A stretch of DNA of 49,104 nucleotides from Acidobacteriota bacterium. GTDB lineage: Bacteria; Acidobacteriota; Terriglobia; Acidiferrales; UBA7541. Below, piece after piece: positions 48,939 through 49,104 of this stretch (position 1 is its first letter; each line of letters begins with the position of its first letter). A program made the translations under genes and the position numbers. Below the pieces are notes generated by a model. The model was given only the letters and a program-made list of their open reading frames with translations. It made no database searches and was not told the DNA's origin. The stretch lies in contig JAJYLB010000031.1 in the NCBI GenBank assembly GCA_021788095.1, positions 1 to 49,104 on the forward strand. The letters run 5' to 3'.

Positions 48939-49104
48939 CCCCATCTTTCAAGAGAGGGAGCGGCCCGCTCCCGTTAGCCCGACTTTGACAACTGGGGCCT
49001 GATTTTCTCGTAAGTTATTGATTCTGTGCTCGGGATCTCAAAAGGTCTTCACTACAAGTTTCCCATCGTGCTCGGCGTCCCCTGCGTCCTGCGAGACGAT
49101 CTTG

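Overview
The window is GC-rich bacterial chromosome, densely coded on both strands. It has no rRNA, tRNA, CRISPR array or prophage that I can see. Several features point to a member of the Acidobacteriota: MacB/FtsX-type permeases of the 'acidobacterial duplicated orphan permease' style (one behind a PadR regulator), a BlaI/M56 pair whose peptidase is fused to GWxTD and TonB-C domains, a FecR protein with a Gly-rich tail, fused E1 alpha-beta, and palindromic or boilerplate intergenic repeats. This assignment is inference from gene content, not from a marker gene.

Layout. 1-5.1 kb: edge of a possible transposase, an ECF sigma/anti-sigma pair, a BlaI-M56 operon behind a near-consensus promoter, and a convergent membrane glycosyltransferase-like gene whose reading frame runs far into the M56 gene. 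5.2-13.3 kb: an ornithine cyclodeaminase-family enzyme, an SH3-like membrane protein, DoxX, PspC, a fused branched-chain/pyruvate-type dehydrogenase E1, and small secreted or hypothetical proteins, including a divergent pair that looks leaderless. 13.5-17.3 kb: a helicase-exonuclease operon matching Bacillus MrfA/MrfB (YprA/YprB). 17.5-22.7 kb: a large FecR protein ending in 23-24-residue repeats, then a cardiolipin-synthase-like PLD protein translationally coupled to an endonuclease/exonuclease/phosphatase-fold protein. 22.9-30.3 kb: PadR plus an orphan permease, an aromatic amino acid decarboxylase, and several small or membrane envelope proteins, including a LiaF-like one. 30.7-37.4 kb: two molybdenum-enzyme operons (2Fe-2S subunit plus CoxL-like subunit; sulfite-oxidase-fold protein plus FAD reductase) separated by a second orphan permease. 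37.4-49.1 kb: DinB, a 1,071-residue coiled-coil membrane protein with degenerate repeats, a hydrolase-fold protein lacking its expected nucleophile, a hotdog thioesterase, a TPR protein, a MoxR/Mg-chelatase-like AAA+ ATPase with a VWA partner, a thioredoxin-fold protein, a small basic protein and a second glycosyltransferase-like membrane protein.

How the genes work together. Clear operons are sigma/anti-sigma, blaI-M56, mrfA-mrfB, PLD-EEP, PadR-permease, the two molybdoenzyme units, and AAA+-VWA. Much of the rest concerns the envelope: membrane sensing, lipid synthesis, orphan permeases and small membrane proteins.

The strongest candidates for something undescribed are the repeat-built coiled-coil membrane protein at 38433-41648, the pseudo-hydrolase at 41669-42352, the back-to-back leaderless promoters near 12070, the internal ribosome site inside the M56 fusion, and the bicupin with paired CxC motifs at 12089-12841.
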